A stretch of DNA of 64,000 nucleotides from Nitrosomonas sp. (GCA_016710135.1 JADJLM010000004.1:310001-374000), one strand, 5' to 3'; numbered from the stretch's first letter, positions 9,256 to 18,748 are shown. The notes: a model not told the origin generated them from the letters alone. A program made the numbers and translations.

Positions 9256-10116
9256 ATGTTGGTATCAGTTGGTTATCTTATTGTAATAATATCTGTCTTT
9301 GGTGGCTTTGCTCTTGCTGGAGGGCATTTGGCATCATTATTTCAACCAGTTGAGCTATTGATGATTGGGGGAGGCGCTGCAGGAGCGTTCTTTGTTGGAA
9401 ATTCAGGTAAGGCTATTAAGGCCACTTTAAAAGCACTGCCGTATGTGTTTAAAGGCGCAAAATACACTAAAGATGTATATATGGAGCTGATGACCCTACT
9501 TTATGAAATATTGGGCAAGATACGAAAAGAAGGGTTAATGGCTATTGAAGCTGATGTTGAAGATCCTCACAAAAGTCCATTATTCTCCAAATATCCAAAA
9601 ATTTTATCAGATCATCATGTTGTTGAGTTCATTACGGATTATTTACGTTTGATGGTTGGTGGGAATCTAAACCCACTAGAGATTGAAAATCTTATGGATG
9701 GAGAAATTGAAACACATCATCAAGAGGAAGAAGTTCCTATTCATGCGATTGCGAAACTAGGTGATGGGCTTCCAGCATTTGGAATTGTCGCAGCAGTTAT
9801 GGGTGTTGTACACACAATGGAGTCTGTTGGAATTCCTCCAGCTGAGTTAGGAAAGCTTATTGCTGCTGCACTAGTAGGCACTTTTCTAGGAATTTTACTC
9901 GCATATGGATTTATTGGTCCTCTTGCAAGTCGATTAGAACAACGTCTTCATGAATCAAGCAAGTTGCTAGAATGTATTAAAGTTACACTGTTAGCTAATC
10001 TTAACGGCTACGCACCAGCCCTTGCGGTCGAATTTGGAAGAAAAGTTTTATATTCAACGGAAAGACCTTCATTTATAGAGTTAGAGAAACATGTGAAGCA
10101 AAGCAAGGCCAAATGA
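9256..10116 (+). CDS. motA: Flagellar motor stator protein MotA
   Basis: MotA forms, with MotB, the proton-conducting stator of the flagellar motor in the inner membrane. The 286-residue protein has four hydrophobic segments: two near the N-terminus, and two around residues 170-220 containing GDGLPAFGIVAAVMGVVHTM and LVGTFLGILLAYGFIGPLA. The large cytoplasmic loop contains KIRKEGLMAIEADVEDP. Length and order match enterobacterial-type MotA. motB follows after 37 bases. Confidence 0.96.
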   Translation: MLVSVGYLIVIISVFGGFALAGGHLASLFQPVELLMIGGGAAGAFFVGNSGKAIKATLKALPYVFKGAKYTKDVYMELMTLLYEILGKIRKEGLMAIEADVEDPHKSPLFSKYPKILSDHHVVEFITDYLRLMVGGNLNPLEIENLMDGEIETHHQEEEVPIHAIAKLGDGLPAFGIVAAVMGVVHTMESVGIPPAELGKLIAAALVGTFLGILLAYGFIGPLASRLEQRLHESSKLLECIKVTLLANLNGYAPALAVEFGRKVLYSTERPSFIELEKHVKQSKAK

Positions 10117-10153
10117 TAGCCGATGCTCTTATAAAATTTCAGAGAGATAACTG

Positions 10154-11095
10154 ATGTCTGACGATCTTTCACAAAAGCCTATAATTATTAAGCGCATCAA
10201 AAAAGTAAGCGGGGGACATCACGGTGGTGCATGGAAAATAGCGTATGCGGATTTTGTGACTGCAATGATGGCTTTCTTTCTGTTAATGTGGTTATTAGGT
10301 TCGACCACTCAGGGAGATAAAGAAGGTATTGCAGAGTATTTTAAAACACCATTAAAGATAGCACTAGCTGGAGGAGCTGGGAGTGGTGATAGCTCGAGTA
10401 TTATAAAGGGTGGCGGAGAGGATCTGAGTCGTCGGATGGGGCAAGTTAAAAGGGGAGATATTGAAGAAATCAAGAGAACTATCAATTTAGAGGCTGCACA
10501 AGCTGAAAGGCAGCGACTTGAATTAGAGCAATTTAAAAATCTCAAAAAAAGAATTGAACAAGTAATTGAAGCAAATCCAAGTTTAACAAACTTTAAAAAG
10601 CAATTATTGCTTGATATCACGACTGACGGGCTCCGTATACAAATTGTTGATGAAAAGAACCGACCGATGTTTTCAATTGGTAAAGCCGAATTGCAATCTT
10701 ATACAAAAGATATTTTGCATGAAATTGGCAAAATGCTTAATGAGGTACCAAACAGGGTTAGCCTATCAGGCCACACTGACGCAACACCCTATCCCTCTGG
10801 TGAAAAAAGCTACAGCAATTGGGAGTTATCTGCAGACCGAGCCAATGCATCCCGTCGTGAGCTTATTGCAGGTGGTATGGATTCGGATAAAATTCTCCGA
10901 GTTGTAGGATTGTCTTCAGCGGTTCTATTCGATAAAGAAGATCCATTTAGCCCATCCAACCGTCGTATCAGTATTATTGTTATGAATGAAAAAGCTGAGA
11001 AAGCTATTACAGACGAAGGACCGACTACTGACATTGGCAACAAGGCTGAAATTACAAAAGAGAAGCTTGGTGACCCATCATTAGCTCAGCCTTAG
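10154..11095 (+). CDS. motB: Flagellar motor stator protein MotB
   Basis: MotB anchors the stator to peptidoglycan. The short cytoplasmic N-terminus is followed by one membrane helix, AYADFVTAMMAFFLLMW, holding the essential proton-binding aspartate (Asp33, equivalent to Asp32 of E. coli). A periplasmic linker of charged helices leads to the OmpA-like peptidoglycan-binding domain with LSGHTDATPY and the NRRISIIV end at about residues 200-275. Co-transcribed with motA. Confidence 0.96.
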   Translation: MSDDLSQKPIIIKRIKKVSGGHHGGAWKIAYADFVTAMMAFFLLMWLLGSTTQGDKEGIAEYFKTPLKIALAGGAGSGDSSSIIKGGGEDLSRRMGQVKRGDIEEIKRTINLEAAQAERQRLELEQFKNLKKRIEQVIEANPSLTNFKKQLLLDITTDGLRIQIVDEKNRPMFSIGKAELQSYTKDILHEIGKMLNEVPNRVSLSGHTDATPYPSGEKSYSNWELSADRANASRRELIAGGMDSDKILRVVGLSSAVLFDKEDPFSPSNRRISIIVMNEKAEKAITDEGPTTDIGNKAEITKEKLGDPSLAQP

Positions 11096-11125
11096 CATTT
11101 TATTTCGTCCTTTACATTTAAGAAG

Positions 11126-11866
11126 ATGCGATATCCTTCACTAATTGCGTTACTTATTCAGGTAGCTACGTGGTTAACGTTAGTATTATTTCTATCTTTT
11201 TTCTCGGTAGAGACTGAGTTAATTGAATTAGCATTTTATCAAGGTGTCTTTGCTGCGGTTGTTAGTTACTACTTGAGAATGGCTGTTTGGTGGTTTTTTA
11301 TTAATTTATTTTTTACCCCTGCTGTATTTATAGCACTGACTTTCAATTTACCTCCACTAGGGTACTTAACTGTTTTTGTATTACTTATTCTAATTTATGG
11401 AAGTATTCATCGTACTCAAGTTCCTCTTTACCCTTCTAGCAAGGCTGTCACAAACGCAATAACAATTTTATTACCAAAGAATAAAGCATTCTCGCTTATA
11501 GATCTTGGATCAGGAGGAGGTAAATTACTTACTTCCCTGAGCAAGTTAAACTCAAATGGAAGATTTCATGGAGTTGAAGCTGCAATTCTTCCTTTTCTAG
11601 CAAGCAAGATTAGAGGTTTTTGCTCTCAAAATAATTGTAGTTTTTCCTGGGGAAATTTCTGGCAATATAATCTTTCATCTTATGACATAGTTTATGCATA
11701 TTTATCACCCGCTCCAATGGATATACTCTGGAAAAAGGCTATACAGGAAATGCGACCAGGAAGTATTTTGATAAGTAATTCTTTTGTAGTGCCAGATATT
11801 CCTCCCTCAGACTCTATTGCAATTGATGATTTTAATAATTCTGTTCTTTATATCTGGAAGATATAA
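11126..11866 (+). CDS. Class I SAM-dependent methyltransferase with membrane N-terminus
   Basis: The first 100 or so residues are strongly hydrophobic and contain three to four predicted membrane segments. The C-terminal half is a class I methyltransferase fold with motif I LIDLGSGGGKLL and the acidic GVEAA at the end of the second strand. Substrate is not known; such membrane-attached enzymes might act on lipids or membrane proteins. It follows motB by 30 bases in the same direction, so it could be co-transcribed. It converges on cysS with 6 bases between the genes. Confidence 0.75.
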   Translation: MRYPSLIALLIQVATWLTLVLFLSFFSVETELIELAFYQGVFAAVVSYYLRMAVWWFFINLFFTPAVFIALTFNLPPLGYLTVFVLLILIYGSIHRTQVPLYPSSKAVTNAITILLPKNKAFSLIDLGSGGGKLLTSLSKLNSNGRFHGVEAAILPFLASKIRGFCSQNNCSFSWGNFWQYNLSSYDIVYAYLSPAPMDILWKKAIQEMRPGSILISNSFVVPDIPPSDSIAIDDFNNSVLYIWKI

Positions 11867-11872
11867 TTTTAT

Positions 11873-13255
11873 TTATTCACGTCTCCATGTCGTCCCTTGT
11901 GGGGTGTCTTCAAGTATGATTCCAGCCTCGGCAAACGAACTCCGTATCTGATCTGCTTGCTTAAAATCTCGATTCTTTTTTGCTTCTAAACGCTGGCTAA
12001 TCAGCAAATTAATTTCACTTTCAGAGAATCCTTGTTCTTTGTTTGTTGCCAAACTTTGCCGAAGGTATTTTTGTGGTTCTTGCTGCAATAAACCAAGCGT
12101 GTTTGCCAGTGATTTGAGCAAACTTGCTTCCTGAGGCTTTTGAGATTTATTTATCTCGCTCGCAAGATTAAACAGGATGGCAATTGCCTCTGGTGTATTA
12201 AAATCATCATTCATAGCCATTTTAAAACTTTGTGCATGGGGGTTATTCCAATTAATCTCGCTAACACTTACTGTTTCATACCCTTTTAGGGCTGTGTAAA
12301 GCCGATCAAGCGCGTTTTTTGCGCTAATCAACTGTTCAAGAGAATAGTTTAAAGGACTCCGATAGTGCGCTCGCAAAATAAAAAAACGAATTACTTCAGC
12401 TTGGAATTTTTTTAAAATTTCACGTACCGTAAAAAAATTTCCCAAGGATTTAGACATCTTTTCATTATCTACCCGAACAAATCCATTATGCATCCAGTAG
12501 TTTACGTAAGTCCCCTCGTTTGCTCCCTCACTCTGAGCGATTTCATTTTCATGGTGTGGAAATTGTAAATCTTGTCCACCACCATGAATATCGAAGTGGT
12601 GACCTAGAAAATGTCCGCTCATTGTTGAGCACTCAATATGCCACCCAGGCCTTCCATTTCCCCAAGGCGATTGCCAGTAAGGTTCTCCAGGCTTCACTGA
12701 TTTCCATAAAACAAAATCAAGAGGGTCACGTTTGTGATGATCGATTTCCACTCTTTCACCAGCACGGAGATCAGATAATGATTTTCCAGAAAGTTTTCCA
12801 TAACCAGGAAAGTGATGCACAGAAAAAAATACGTCCCCATTATCAGCTAGGTAAGCACAATTTTTCTCGATTAGCTTACTAATAAGAGAAATCATCTCCT
12901 CCACATGATGAGTTGCACATGGCTCAAAAGTTGGTTTCAAGGTTCCGAGCGCATCGGCATCTTCGTGCATAGCATTGATGAAACGATTGGTTAGTGTTTC
13001 TATTGATTCATTCATTTCCTGAGCGCGTTTAATTATTTTGTCGTCGATATCTGTAATATTGCGCACATAGATAACGTTATATCCGATTGAGTGTAGCCAA
13101 CGAACAACCATATCAAATACAACTAAAACGCGTCCATGACCAAGATGGCAGAAGTCATATACCGTCATGCCACAAACATAAAGTTTTACTTCACCTGGTA
13201 CCAGCGAAGTAAACGTTTTCTTTGTGCGAGTTAATGAGTTATAAATTTTTAGCAT
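11873..13255 (-). CDS. cysS: Cysteinyl-tRNA synthetase
   Basis: Class I synthetase that charges tRNA-Cys. The 460-residue sequence has zinc ligand Cys28 in LYVCGMTVYD, the HIGH-type motif CHLGHGRV, further zinc-site segments WHIECSTMS and GGGQDLQFPHHENE, and KMSKSLGNF. The DALR-like domain and C-terminal anticodon-binding region (QADQIRSSFAEAGIILED) complete the normal length. Confidence 0.97.
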   Translation of the reverse strand: MLKIYNSLTRTKKTFTSLVPGEVKLYVCGMTVYDFCHLGHGRVLVVFDMVVRWLHSIGYNVIYVRNITDIDDKIIKRAQEMNESIETLTNRFINAMHEDADALGTLKPTFEPCATHHVEEMISLISKLIEKNCAYLADNGDVFFSVHHFPGYGKLSGKSLSDLRAGERVEIDHHKRDPLDFVLWKSVKPGEPYWQSPWGNGRPGWHIECSTMSGHFLGHHFDIHGGGQDLQFPHHENEIAQSEGANEGTYVNYWMHNGFVRVDNEKMSKSLGNFFTVREILKKFQAEVIRFFILRAHYRSPLNYSLEQLISAKNALDRLYTALKGYETVSVSEINWNNPHAQSFKMAMNDDFNTPEAIAILFNLASEINKSQKPQEASLLKSLANTLGLLQQEPQKYLRQSLATNKEQGFSESEINLLISQRLEAKKNRDFKQADQIRSSFAEAGIILEDTPQGTTWRRE

Positions 13256-13408
13256 CGTAACAACTATTAAAATGTGAGATATAAATAGACTTTATTGATA
13301 AAATCAACGGATAAGATAAAGTTGAATTGATCCTATTAATTTGGGATTCTAGCAGTAGCACCAACCGGTGTATATTTTCTCCTTTCACTATTTACTGATT
13401 GAATCATT

Positions 13409-13984
13409 ATGATAAGACTAATTACGTTATTACTCGCATTATCGATTAATCTTTCTGTGTTAGCTGCTCAACCAATTGTGAAAATTGATACAAATTTGGG
13501 GTCAATCTCATTAGCACTAGACCCTGACAAAGCACCTAAGACCGTAGAAAATTTTTTGCAGTATGTCCGTGAAGGTTTCTATGCAGGAACCATTTTTCAT
13601 CGCGTTATTCCCAATTTTATGATCCAAGGGGGTGGGTTTGATCAAGCATTAGTTCAGAAACCGACAAACCGGCCAATCATAAATGAAGCCGAAAATGGTT
13701 TGAAAAACGAGATTGGGACAATCGCGATGGCTAGAACGAGTGATCCTCATTCGGCAACATCTCAATTTTTTATCAATGTAGCAAATAACGCATTTCTTAA
13801 TTATTCATCTCAAACAGCCCAAGGTTACGGCTATACTGTTTTTGGTAAAGTTATCGAGGGGATGGATGTCGTAAACAAAATTGCAGCACTTCCTACTGGC
13901 CCCAGAGGTGTTTTCGCTAAAGATGCGCCTAAGGACACAGTAGTAATTAAGACAATTGAGCTTCTTTCCGGAAGCAAAAACTAA
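13409..13984 (+). CDS. Periplasmic cyclophilin-type peptidyl-prolyl isomerase
   Basis: PpiA-like isomerase that speeds proline cis-trans isomerisation in the periplasm. Residues 1-20 form a signal peptide ending in VLAAQP. The cyclophilin core shows FHRVIPNFMIQGGGF, IAMARTSDPHSATSQFFIN and GYTVFGKVIEGMDVV. The last residues turn basic (GSKN). It is followed after 29 bases by a cytoplasmic paralogue with the same core motifs, suggesting tandem duplication. Confidence 0.93.
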   Translation: MIRLITLLLALSINLSVLAAQPIVKIDTNLGSISLALDPDKAPKTVENFLQYVREGFYAGTIFHRVIPNFMIQGGGFDQALVQKPTNRPIINEAENGLKNEIGTIAMARTSDPHSATSQFFINVANNAFLNYSSQTAQGYGYTVFGKVIEGMDVVNKIAALPTGPRGVFAKDAPKDTVVIKTIELLSGSKN

Positions 13985-14013
13985 AACAAATCGATTCATT
14001 ATAGGTAGATCAA

Positions 14014-14505
14014 ATGGTTAAATTTCACACTAATTATGGCGTAATCACACTCGCGTTATACGACGAGCAAGCGCCGCTTACAGTAAAAAGCTTCTTGGCT
14101 TATGTGAGTAATGGACACTATGACAACACGGTATTTCACCGCGTAATCGATAATTTTATGATCCAAGGGGGTGGGTTTGATCTCGAAATGAATCAAAAGA
14201 AAACCCTTGAGCCCATTCAGAATGAAGCAAGCAACGGGCTAAAAAATGAGACTTATACGATTGCAATGGCTCGAACTTCGGATGTTCATTCTGCAACCTC
14301 ACAGTTTTTTATTAATGTTAGAAATAATAACTTTCTCGATTTTACCGCACCAACAGCCCAAGGATATGGGTACTGTGTTTTTGGAAAAGTAATTGAAGGA
14401 ATGGAAGTTATTGACAAGATAAAAAAAGTAAAAACGGGTAACTATGCTGGTCATGAAAATGTTCCGCTAGAAAATGTAGTCATAGAAAGGGCTGAGATCG
14501 TCTAG
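14014..14505 (+). CDS. ppiB: Cytoplasmic cyclophilin PpiB
   Basis: Peptidyl-prolyl cis-trans isomerase of 163 residues without a signal peptide, hence cytoplasmic. Core motifs FHRVIDNFMIQGGGF, TIAMARTSDVHSATSQFFIN and GYCVFGKVIEGM are complete. In many betaproteobacteria the PpiA-like and PpiB genes sit side by side next to cysS, as here. Confidence 0.94.
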   Translation: MVKFHTNYGVITLALYDEQAPLTVKSFLAYVSNGHYDNTVFHRVIDNFMIQGGGFDLEMNQKKTLEPIQNEASNGLKNETYTIAMARTSDVHSATSQFFINVRNNNFLDFTAPTAQGYGYCVFGKVIEGMEVIDKIKKVKTGNYAGHENVPLENVVIERAEIV

Positions 14506-14546
14506 ATAACTAACACTATTGCAACCAGCTCATTTCAGATATTTAA

Positions 14547-15476
14547 TTATCCATGGGTATGTGTGAGCCATATGATATAGCCTGTTAATATTAAACAAAC
14601 GAGAAGTGATAGGTAAGCCGTGCGCCGATATTTTTGCCTTAATGAAGTTTGTGAATAAACAGAAATGATAAACGGATAACGTTTGTCTTTGGGTTTTGTA
14701 ATAATATTCTGCTCAGGTTCTAGCAGTCGTTGTTGGTAAATTTGTTGTGATTCTGTGCTCGCTATGTGACGCGCAAATTCCCATTCTTGCTGGTCAATTT
14801 GACCATCTTTATTTGTATCAAAACGTTTTAGTAAATGCTGAGAATCTTTTTTCCAATCAAGTATTAGGTCGCTCATGATCTCGCGGATACTATATTGTGA
14901 AGCAGCTGAGCTTGTACTAAATTGACCTAATACATAAAGCGGTTGACCCGGCAAGATCAGCGATTCACTATAACGATATCGATTATTATTGCTATGTAAG
15001 ACAGATTGACTTTCAAGTATCTGTGTTTGATTTGGCCATTCTGTGTTGCCATACCATACTAGCTTCTCCTCACCCTGGATTTCGGCACTATCGGGATCAA
15101 CAAAACAACTGGTTGACCCATCAGTCAATTTAAATGAATGACGGCTAATATTGCTATAGATCACATTCCAATGGATTTGTGATTGTTCTTTCTCGATAAG
15201 AATTTCCTTACATTCAATCTGACTCCGATACCATAAGCAGGGATGATTAGAGAGAGGCGCGTAAATAGGCTTATCCGCTATCATCGCGCCTTTCCCTTCT
15301 ATTTCAACATAACCTTGATGGGAAGAACGGAGTCTTGCAGTTGGTGTATCTTCAATAAACCGAAGTCGTTTCCAATTTTTGAAAAAGGAATAGAAACTTA
15401 TCAGGTCGATCAAAATGACCCCCATCAATATAAATTCATATTCCTCATGTGTTAGAGAAGATGAAAAAATTACCAC
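14547..15476 (-). CDS. GIDE-like membrane protein with an EF-hand
   Basis: A 309-residue protein with one membrane helix near the N-terminus (about 14-32) and another at the C-terminus (about 285-304). The middle (PLSNHPCLWYRSQIE, later PGQPLYVLGQF) resembles the GIDE domain found in the mitochondrial ubiquitin ligase MUL1 and in many prokaryotic proteins, but there is no RING finger. Residues 220-232 (DTNKDGQIDQQEW) form a canonical EF-hand calcium loop with glutamate at position 12. It lies 17 bases downstream of lemA in the same operon, a recurrent prokaryotic pairing. Role not established. Confidence 0.75.
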   Translation of the reverse strand: MVIFSSSLTHEEYEFILMGVILIDLISFYSFFKNWKRLRFIEDTPTARLRSSHQGYVEIEGKGAMIADKPIYAPLSNHPCLWYRSQIECKEILIEKEQSQIHWNVIYSNISRHSFKLTDGSTSCFVDPDSAEIQGEEKLVWYGNTEWPNQTQILESQSVLHSNNNRYRYSESLILPGQPLYVLGQFSTSSAASQYSIREIMSDLILDWKKDSQHLLKRFDTNKDGQIDQQEWEFARHIASTESQQIYQQRLLEPEQNIITKPKDKRYPFIISVYSQTSLRQKYRRTAYLSLLVCLILTGYIIWLTHTHG

Positions 15477-15493
15477 AACGCGTAGGATATTCG

Positions 15494-16072
15494 CTAGCTA
15501 AATAATCTACCTACAGCAACATCTTGTTTTTCAGTGGCATTGAATTCAAGTAAATCTCGCGCATTAAACTTGAACCAATTCGCGATAATGACTTCTGGAA
15601 ATTGTTCGATACGAACATTATTGATTTTAACAGCTTCGTTGTAGTATTCACGGCGATCCGCAATGCTATTTTCTAGACCTGTAATTCGAGTCTGTAGATG
15701 TTGAAATTTCTCACTAGCTTTAAGTTCTGGGTAATCCTCGACGACAGCGAATAAGCTCCCAAGACCTGTTCTTAACATGTTTTCAGCAGCACCTAATGCT
15801 GGTAGATCACCGGCATCACGCGCACTAGCAACACGAGACCGCGCAGCAATTACTTGTTTAAGTGTTTCTTGCTCATATCCCATATATTGCTTACAGGTTT
15901 CAACGAGTTTCGGCAGCTCATCATGGCGCTGCTTTAGGAGAACATCGATATTAGACCACGCCTGCGACACACTATGTTTCAGATCAACCAGGCTGTTATA
16001 AATCATAATCCCGTAAACAACCGCAACTATTAGTATTGCAATCAAAAGATAGATTATTGACTTAGTATCCAA
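15494..16072 (-). CDS. LemA family protein
   Basis: LemA proteins have one N-terminal membrane helix (here about residues 5-25, with LVDLKHSVSQAWSNIDVLLKQR just after) followed by a long helical bundle. Diagnostic segments are RHDELPKLVETCKQY and the C-terminal RIEQFPEVIIANWF. Function is not settled; members are often linked to membrane stress. It is the first gene of the lemA/GIDE-like pair. Confidence 0.9.
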   Translation of the reverse strand: MDTKSIIYLLIAILIVAVVYGIMIYNSLVDLKHSVSQAWSNIDVLLKQRHDELPKLVETCKQYMGYEQETLKQVIAARSRVASARDAGDLPALGAAENMLRTGLGSLFAVVEDYPELKASEKFQHLQTRITGLENSIADRREYYNEAVKINNVRIEQFPEVIIANWFKFNARDLLEFNATEKQDVAVGRLFS

Positions 16073-16155
16073 TGTTAAGCCTCCTCTATGCTAGGTTTAG
16101 TAGAATACCTGAGTCATACATCGTTAGATAAGAAAAAAAGAAGCTTATCCCTAGC

Positions 16156-16826
16156 CTATTTCTTCGTAAAAATTAAATCCCACACTCGGTGGCCCAACTT
16201 AATTCCACGTTGCTCAAATTTAGTTAAAGGACGGCTTGCCGGGCGCTGAGCGTAATCTTTATTGCTGTTGATTAAGCTCATTTCATTACTTAGAACGGCA
16301 AGCATCTGTTCCGCGTAATTTTGCCAATCAGTTGCAATATGTAAATAGCCCCCTGATTTAATGCGTTCGCAAAGCAATGCTATAAACATGGGTTGAATAA
16401 GCCGTCGTTTATGATGCCTTTTTTAGGCCATGGATCGGGGAAAAAAATATGAACCCCATCGAGGGATTCCCTCGCAATCATTTGGTTTAATACTGCTACC
16501 GCATCATATTGAATAATTTTCAGATTACTTAAGCCATGGAGATCAATTAATTTTAATAAACTGCCGATGCCCGGTGTATGAACTTCGGTAGCCAGATAAT
16601 CATTATCAGGTGATTGTTGAGCAATTGTGGCAGTTGTCTCGCCCATGCCCGAACCTATTTCGAGTATCTTCGGCGCATGGCGCCCAAAAATAGCATTTAG
16701 GTTAAGTATTTCTTGTTGAAAAGGAATGCTGAAATCAGAGAATAATGTTTCATAGGCTTTGCGTTGCCCGTTAGTGTATCGTCCATTACGAATTACATAG
16801 CTGCGGATAGGGATAGCAGACGACAT
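16156..16826 (-). pseudogene. trmB: tRNA (guanine-46-N7)-methyltransferase TrmB, one frameshift
   Basis: TrmB makes m7G46 in tRNA. The N-terminal piece (16380-16826) has the motif ILEIGSGMGETT, TEVHTPGIGSLL and IFFPDPWPKK. The C-terminal piece (16156-16389) continues with IALLCERIKSGGYLHIATDW and ends GHRVWDLIFTKK. The junction lies in a run of six A after the PKK codons, where seven A would give the expected KKRHHKRR and an unbroken protein. So the only lesion is one missing A in a homopolymer. It is probably the third gene of a thiS-thiG-trmB transcript. Confidence 0.9.
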
Positions 16827-16861
16827 TTTAGCCCTGAGTTAGCCAAGCCCAAGATCTGACA

Positions 16862-17653
16862 TTACCGTGACGACATCGGCGAAATGCCATCGATAGGGGA
16901 GCTCGGGCTTGCTGAATAAAGTTTTTTCTCCATCCGGCCAGCAAGATAAGCCTCCCTTCCTGCTTCAACTGCCTTACGCATCGCTGAAGCCATCATAATA
17001 GGATCTTTTGCCATTGCTATGGCAGTATTCATTAAAACGCCATCACAACCAAGTTCCATCGCAATGGCTGCATCAGAAGCTGTTCCAACCCCAGCATCAA
17101 CTAAAACTGGTACAGTAGCGCGATCGATCATAATTTGTAAATTCCATGGATTTAAAATACCCATACCCGATCCAATTAATGAAGCAAGTGGCATAATCGC
17201 AATACAGCCGACTTCTTCGAGCTGTTTTGCGACGATCGGATCATCTGACGTATAAACCATGACTTGAAAGTTTTCTTTTACAAGTGTCTGAGCAGCTTTG
17301 ATTGTTTCTACAACATTGGGAAACAGTGTTTTAGAATCTCCTAGCACTTCGAGTTTCACTAAGGAGTGCCCATCCAGTAGTTCTCGTGCTAATCGCAACG
17401 TTCTGATCGCTTCTTCGGCGGTATAGCAACCAGCTGTATTGGGTAATAATGTAAATTTAGATGAAGGTAAAATATCGAGTAAGTTCGGCTCATTGGGGTT
17501 TTGACCAATATTGGTTCGACGGATTGCAACCGTAATAATTTCTGACCCGCTTGCTTCTATCGCTGCTTGCGTTTCAGAAAAGTCTTTATATTTGCCTGTA
17601 CCGACTAGCAGTCGGGATTTATAGCGCTTACCCGCAATTATAAAATCATCCAT
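16862..17653 (-). CDS. thiG: Thiazole synthase
   Basis: ThiG builds the thiazole phosphate of thiamin from 1-deoxyxylulose 5-phosphate, dehydroglycine and ThiS thiocarboxylate. The TIM-barrel protein of 263 residues has the lysine that forms the Schiff base in LVKLEVLGDSKTLFPN, and MPLASLIGSGMGILNP with VDAGVGTASDAAIAMELG for phosphate binding. thiS lies just upstream on the same strand. Confidence 0.95.
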   Translation of the reverse strand: MDDFIIAGKRYKSRLLVGTGKYKDFSETQAAIEASGSEIITVAIRRTNIGQNPNEPNLLDILPSSKFTLLPNTAGCYTAEEAIRTLRLARELLDGHSLVKLEVLGDSKTLFPNVVETIKAAQTLVKENFQVMVYTSDDPIVAKQLEEVGCIAIMPLASLIGSGMGILNPWNLQIMIDRATVPVLVDAGVGTASDAAIAMELGCDGVLMNTAIAMAKDPIMMASAMRKAVEAGREAYLAGRMEKKLYSASPSSPIDGISPMSSR

Positions 17654-17721
17654 AATTAACTAAGCTTTTAAAGTCATGACGTGCAGCTAATGAAAGTAAA
17701 TCAGTGATAGGGTTAATGCAA

Positions 17722-17925
17722 TTAACCACCGCCAACTGCCACAACAATCTCAAGACGATCGCCTTCTGTCACGATGTAGTTTGGAAATTTACTTCTTGGA
17801 ATAATTTCACCATTATGTTCAATCGCGATGCGCTTATTCTGGAGCCCCATATTTTCAAGCAATTGCTGCAAATTGAGCGAACATTCAAATTGCTGCGGCT
17901 CACCGTTGATGATCAGTTGTATCAT
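17722..17925 (-). CDS. thiS: Sulfur carrier protein ThiS
   Basis: Ubiquitin-fold protein of 67 residues that carries sulfur as a C-terminal thiocarboxylate to ThiG. It ends in VAVGGG, giving the required Gly-Gly tail plus a third glycine. It precedes thiG by 68 bases. No TPP riboswitch is visible in the 60 bases between this gene and the tRNA. Confidence 0.92.
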   Translation of the reverse strand: MIQLIINGEPQQFECSLNLQQLLENMGLQNKRIAIEHNGEIIPRSKFPNYIVTEGDRLEIVVAVGGG

Positions 17926-17984
17926 TTGAAATCTGACAAGTGTAAGGTAAACTTTGTGGTTTTCTAATTAAGTGATTTTAGCAC

Positions 17985-18058
17985 GCGGGTGTAGCTCAAT
18001 GGTAGAGTAGAAGCTTCCCAAGCTTAAGACGAGGGTTCGATTCCCTTCACCCGCTCCA
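17985..18058 (+). tRNA. tRNA-Gly (anticodon CCC)
   Basis: A 74-nucleotide cloverleaf with encoded CCA. The acceptor stem GCGGGTG pairs with CACCCGC before TCCA. The D arm is GCTC/GAGT, the anticodon loop TTCCCAA (anticodon CCC) is closed by AAGC/GCTT, and the T arm is GAGGG-TTCGATT-CCCTT. The outermost anticodon-stem pair is G-A. Confidence 0.93.
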
Positions 18059-18154
18059 TAAACCTGTTTATTTAGGATTTGATCAGCGACCGATTGGGAA
18101 AGTTAGGTGCAGTAAATACGCTATAATGTAACCATGTAAATCTTGGATCTTTTC

Positions 18155-18748
18155 ATGAAACGTAAGATCAGTGGGCTGCTTGTTTTTTTCTGGACAGTAG
18201 CCCTATTAATAATAAGCCATGCTGTATTGGGTGATAATAAAACACCTCAACCCGAATCAAAACTCATTCTTGGTTGGGTAGAATTTGTTCGCCTTGAACC
18301 CTGGGGCATGAAAATGCGCGCTCGTATTGATACCGGTGCCAATACATCTTCGATGAGTGCGCGTGATATTAATCAGTTCAAAAAAGGAAGCGAGGACTGG
18401 GTTAAATTTGTGCTGGATTTTAAAGTAGATAAAGGCAAGCCCAATCGCTCGGTAGAGATTGAACGACCTATCGTACGTATCGTTAAAATTAAGCAACATC
18501 AAGACATATTACAAGAACGCCTTGTCGTAAATATGGATATTTGTATTGCCAACCAAGTCCATAATATCGAGTTTAATTTGATCGATCGGCGTGGACTGAA
18601 TTACCCAGTCCTTTTAGGGCGCAGGGCCCTAGAAAGTTTAGCACTGGTTGACCCAGCGCGGACTTTTATTGAAAAAGCTGATTGTGGTCACGTCAAGAAA
18701 AAAAAGAAAAAAGTAGACACACCACCCGGCTCAACTAACCTTGAATGA
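18155..18748 (+). CDS. Retropepsin-like (RimB / putative zinc protease) family protein
   Basis: A protein of about 197 residues with an N-terminal signal or membrane segment (GLLVFFWTVALLIISHAVLG). The exported domain has MRARIDTGANTSSMSA, the Asp-Thr-Gly active-site motif of retropepsin-like folds, and ends LNYPVLLGRRAL. The family is often labelled ATP-dependent zinc protease, but the DTG motif supports an aspartic-type protease. ATG 18155 is preferred to a TTG 12 bases upstream. The stop overlaps the next gene start by four bases, so the three-gene locus is translationally coupled. Confidence 0.85.
   Translation: MKRKISGLLVFFWTVALLIISHAVLGDNKTPQPESKLILGWVEFVRLEPWGMKMRARIDTGANTSSMSARDINQFKKGSEDWVKFVLDFKVDKGKPNRSVEIERPIVRIVKIKQHQDILQERLVVNMDICIANQVHNIEFNLIDRRGLNYPVLLGRRALESLALVDPARTFIEKADCGHVKKKKKKVDTPPGSTNLE

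Noticed and set aside
17926..17984. TPP riboswitch before thiS
   Set aside because: The gap is only 59 bases and lacks the conserved CTGAGA and ACCTGATCTGGATAATGCC-type elements.
17985..18058. tRNA-Gly as an attachment site for an integrated element
   Set aside because: No integrase gene and no repeated tRNA 3' end found nearby.
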